Source: Candidatus Delongbacteria bacterium | GTDB lineage: Bacteria > CAIWAD01 > BS150m-G50 | Direction: 5' to 3' | DNA: 6,702 bases | Assembly: GCA_016784425.1 (NCBI GenBank) | Contig: JADHUQ010000130.1 | Span: 1 to 6,702 of the forward strand | Shown here: one piece after another, positions 5,426-6,702 of the stretch | How the letters are laid out: the number at the start of each line of letters is the position of its first letter | Numbering within the stretch: the stretch's first letter is position 1 | Position numbers and translations under genes: made by a program | The notes under the pieces: model-generated | Database searches by the model: none | Told to the model about the DNA's origin: nothing | Seen by the model: only the letters and a program-made list of their open reading frames with translations

Positions 5426-6702
5426 TTGACCGCTAGACGCTTTTCCCTTTACTGGCTGCTCCTGATACTACTCACCTGGAGCACTGCCGCTCTGGCTCAG
5501 GATGTAGAATTTACAATTCTCGGCTTGTCGGTCGAGGGTAACGAACTGACAGATGATAATCTGATTCTGCTCAACAGCGGTCTGGGTGTCAATGACCGTA
5601 TCACCTTGATTGACCTGCAGAACGCCATGCACCAGCTCTGGAATCTGGGCCGGTTCAGCGACCTGGAGATTGCCGAAGAGCGTACTGTTGGTGATGGCGT
5701 TTTCCTGGTTATTCGGGTGCAGGAGTTACCCCTGCTGGGAAAGATAGAAATTGCCGGAAACAAGAAACTGAAGAAATATAAGATCGAGGAAAAGGTAAAC
5801 GAGATTCTGCTCGCCTTCCATCCCATCCCTTCCAGCGCTCCCTTCAACATTCGCCAGGCTCTGCTCGCCCTTTATAGTGAGGAGGGTTACAACCTGGCCG
5901 AGGTGGAGATTGACATTGATGACAGCAACCCCTCCGCCGCGGTTTGCCATATTTTTATCTCTGAAGGGGAGCATGTCCGCATCCGCGAGATTGTTTTTCT
6001 GGGTCTGATTGATCTGGAACCGCAAAAACTGCAGAAACAGATGAAGGAGACTCGTACCCGCCGCTGGTGGCGGTCTGGTAATTTTGACCGGGATAAGTAT
6101 GAAGCGGACCTGCAGCTGGTCCTGGCGTATTGCCGTAACCGGGGATACAGTGATGTCGCTATCCTGTCCGATTCGTTAAGTTACAGCGAAGAGGGCAACG
6201 GTATGTTCATTTATGTCAATATGTATGAAGGCCCCCTCTACTATTTTGGTGATATTGCCTGGAATGGAAACACACTCTTCACCGACAGCTTCCTCAACAG
6301 TCAACTTGTCTTTAAAAGCGATGATATTTTTAACCAGGAAAAACTTGACGAATCAGTAATGATGAGGGTACAGAACCTTTACTACGATAATGGCTATATC
6401 AACGCCTATATCGATTACTCCCGTAAACCGGCCGCCGACAACCGCCTGGACCTGAATTTCACAGTTCATGAGGGAAATGAGTTCAAGGTTAAACACATCA
6501 TCATCCAGGGTAATGACAAGACCAAAGAGAAAGTAATCCGGCGTGAGATGGTACTCTATCCCGGGGACACTTTTAACCGGGGAAAGCTGGATCGTTCTTT
6601 CCGCAACATCATGATACTGAACTATTTCAGCAATGTAGTACCGGATGTTGAAATTGCCGGTTCCGACCAGGTCGATCTGATCATGGATGTGACCGAGAAA
6701 GG
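5426..6702 (+). CDS. bamA: Outer-membrane protein assembly factor BamA (Omp85), N-terminal part, 3' end missing
   Basis: The first 425 residues of a BamA-type Omp85 protein are visible, and the beta-barrel lies beyond the right edge. BamA sits in the outer membrane and folds beta-barrel proteins into it, with its POTRA domains facing the periplasm. From TTG 5426 the protein begins MTARR followed by a hydrophobic core (YWLLLILLTW) and a signal-peptidase I site ALA|QD after residue 24. Five POTRA domains follow, at about 28-101, 102-183, 184-272, 273-353 and 354 onward. Each ends with or begins at typical motifs: VEGNELTDDNL, IEIAGNKKL, SEGEHVRIREIVFLG, YEGPLYYFGDIAWNGNTLF, HEGNEFKVKHIIIQGN, and GYINAYIDY. 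POTRA3 holds TRTRRWWRSGNFDRDKYEAD, an insertion resembling Bacteroidota-type BamA. Omp85 relatives such as TamA have three POTRAs, so five favour BamA. It follows malQ by 127 bases without a visible terminator, and co-transcription is uncertain. Confidence 0.93.
   Translation, partial: MTARRFSLYWLLLILLTWSTAALAQDVEFTILGLSVEGNELTDDNLILLNSGLGVNDRITLIDLQNAMHQLWNLGRFSDLEIAEERTVGDGVFLVIRVQELPLLGKIEIAGNKKLKKYKIEEKVNEILLAFHPIPSSAPFNIRQALLALYSEEGYNLAEVEIDIDDSNPSAAVCHIFISEGEHVRIREIVFLGLIDLEPQKLQKQMKETRTRRWWRSGNFDRDKYEADLQLVLAYCRNRGYSDVAILSDSLSYSEEGNGMFIYVNMYEGPLYYFGDIAWNGNTLFTDSFLNSQLVFKSDDIFNQEKLDESVMMRVQNLYYDNGYINAYIDYSRKPAADNRLDLNFTVHEGNEFKVKHIIIQGNDKTKEKVIRREMVLYPGDTFNRGKLDRSFRNIMILNYFSNVVPDVEIAGSDQVDLIMDVTEK

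Noticed and set aside
1..6702. The idea that the five genes form a new defence or biosynthetic system.
   Set aside because: Four genes belong to well-known families with unrelated roles, a terminator separates the first from the rest, and there is no toxin, nuclease, repeat array or mobility gene.

Overview
The window carries five protein-coding genes, all on the + strand: the 3' end of a gingipain-like (family C25) secreted peptidase, a small HD-domain protein, a UbiA-family prenyltransferase most like MenA, a complete 4-alpha-glucanotransferase (malQ), and the 5' part of an outer-membrane assembly factor (bamA/Omp85). I recognise no RNA genes, mobile elements or CRISPR arrays.

Organism: a BamA with a signal peptide and five POTRA domains means a Gram-negative, diderm cell. 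Two things point to the Fibrobacteres-Chlorobi-Bacteroidetes (FCB) superphylum or an allied uncultured phylum. One is the multidomain C25 peptidase with Ig-like, MAM/jelly-roll-like and terminal Fn3 modules. The other is a BamA POTRA3 with an RRWW...SGxFDxxKYxxD insertion of the kind seen in Bacteroidota-type BamA. The coding DNA is moderately GC-rich and the intergenic gap around 1850-2010 is clearly AT-rich. This placement is inference, since there is no rRNA or other marker in the window.

Layout: positions 2-1774 hold the peptidase, closed by a strong intrinsic terminator at 1796-1827. A gap of roughly 370 bases follows (1828-2196), with one GC-rich hairpin, an AT-rich stretch and a weak 38-codon reading frame. 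The HD protein (2197-2742) is separated by a 146-base spacer with two small hairpins from the prenyltransferase (2889-3779). malQ follows after 16 bases (3796-5298), so these two are almost certainly co-transcribed. A 127-base spacer without a visible terminator leads to bamA, which appears to start at a TTG codon (5426) and runs off the right edge.

Function: the genes do not form one obvious pathway. The prenyltransferase would make a membrane quinone precursor, MalQ handles maltodextrin or glycogen glucans in the cytoplasm, BamA inserts outer-membrane beta-barrels, and the C25 peptidase is an exported protease. The HD protein has the fold of a metal phosphohydrolase, but the His of its HD dyad is replaced by Ala. 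I see no evidence of a novel multi-gene system. The points most worth checking are the altered HD motif, the TTG start of bamA, and the lack of a recognisable type IX sorting domain on the peptidase.
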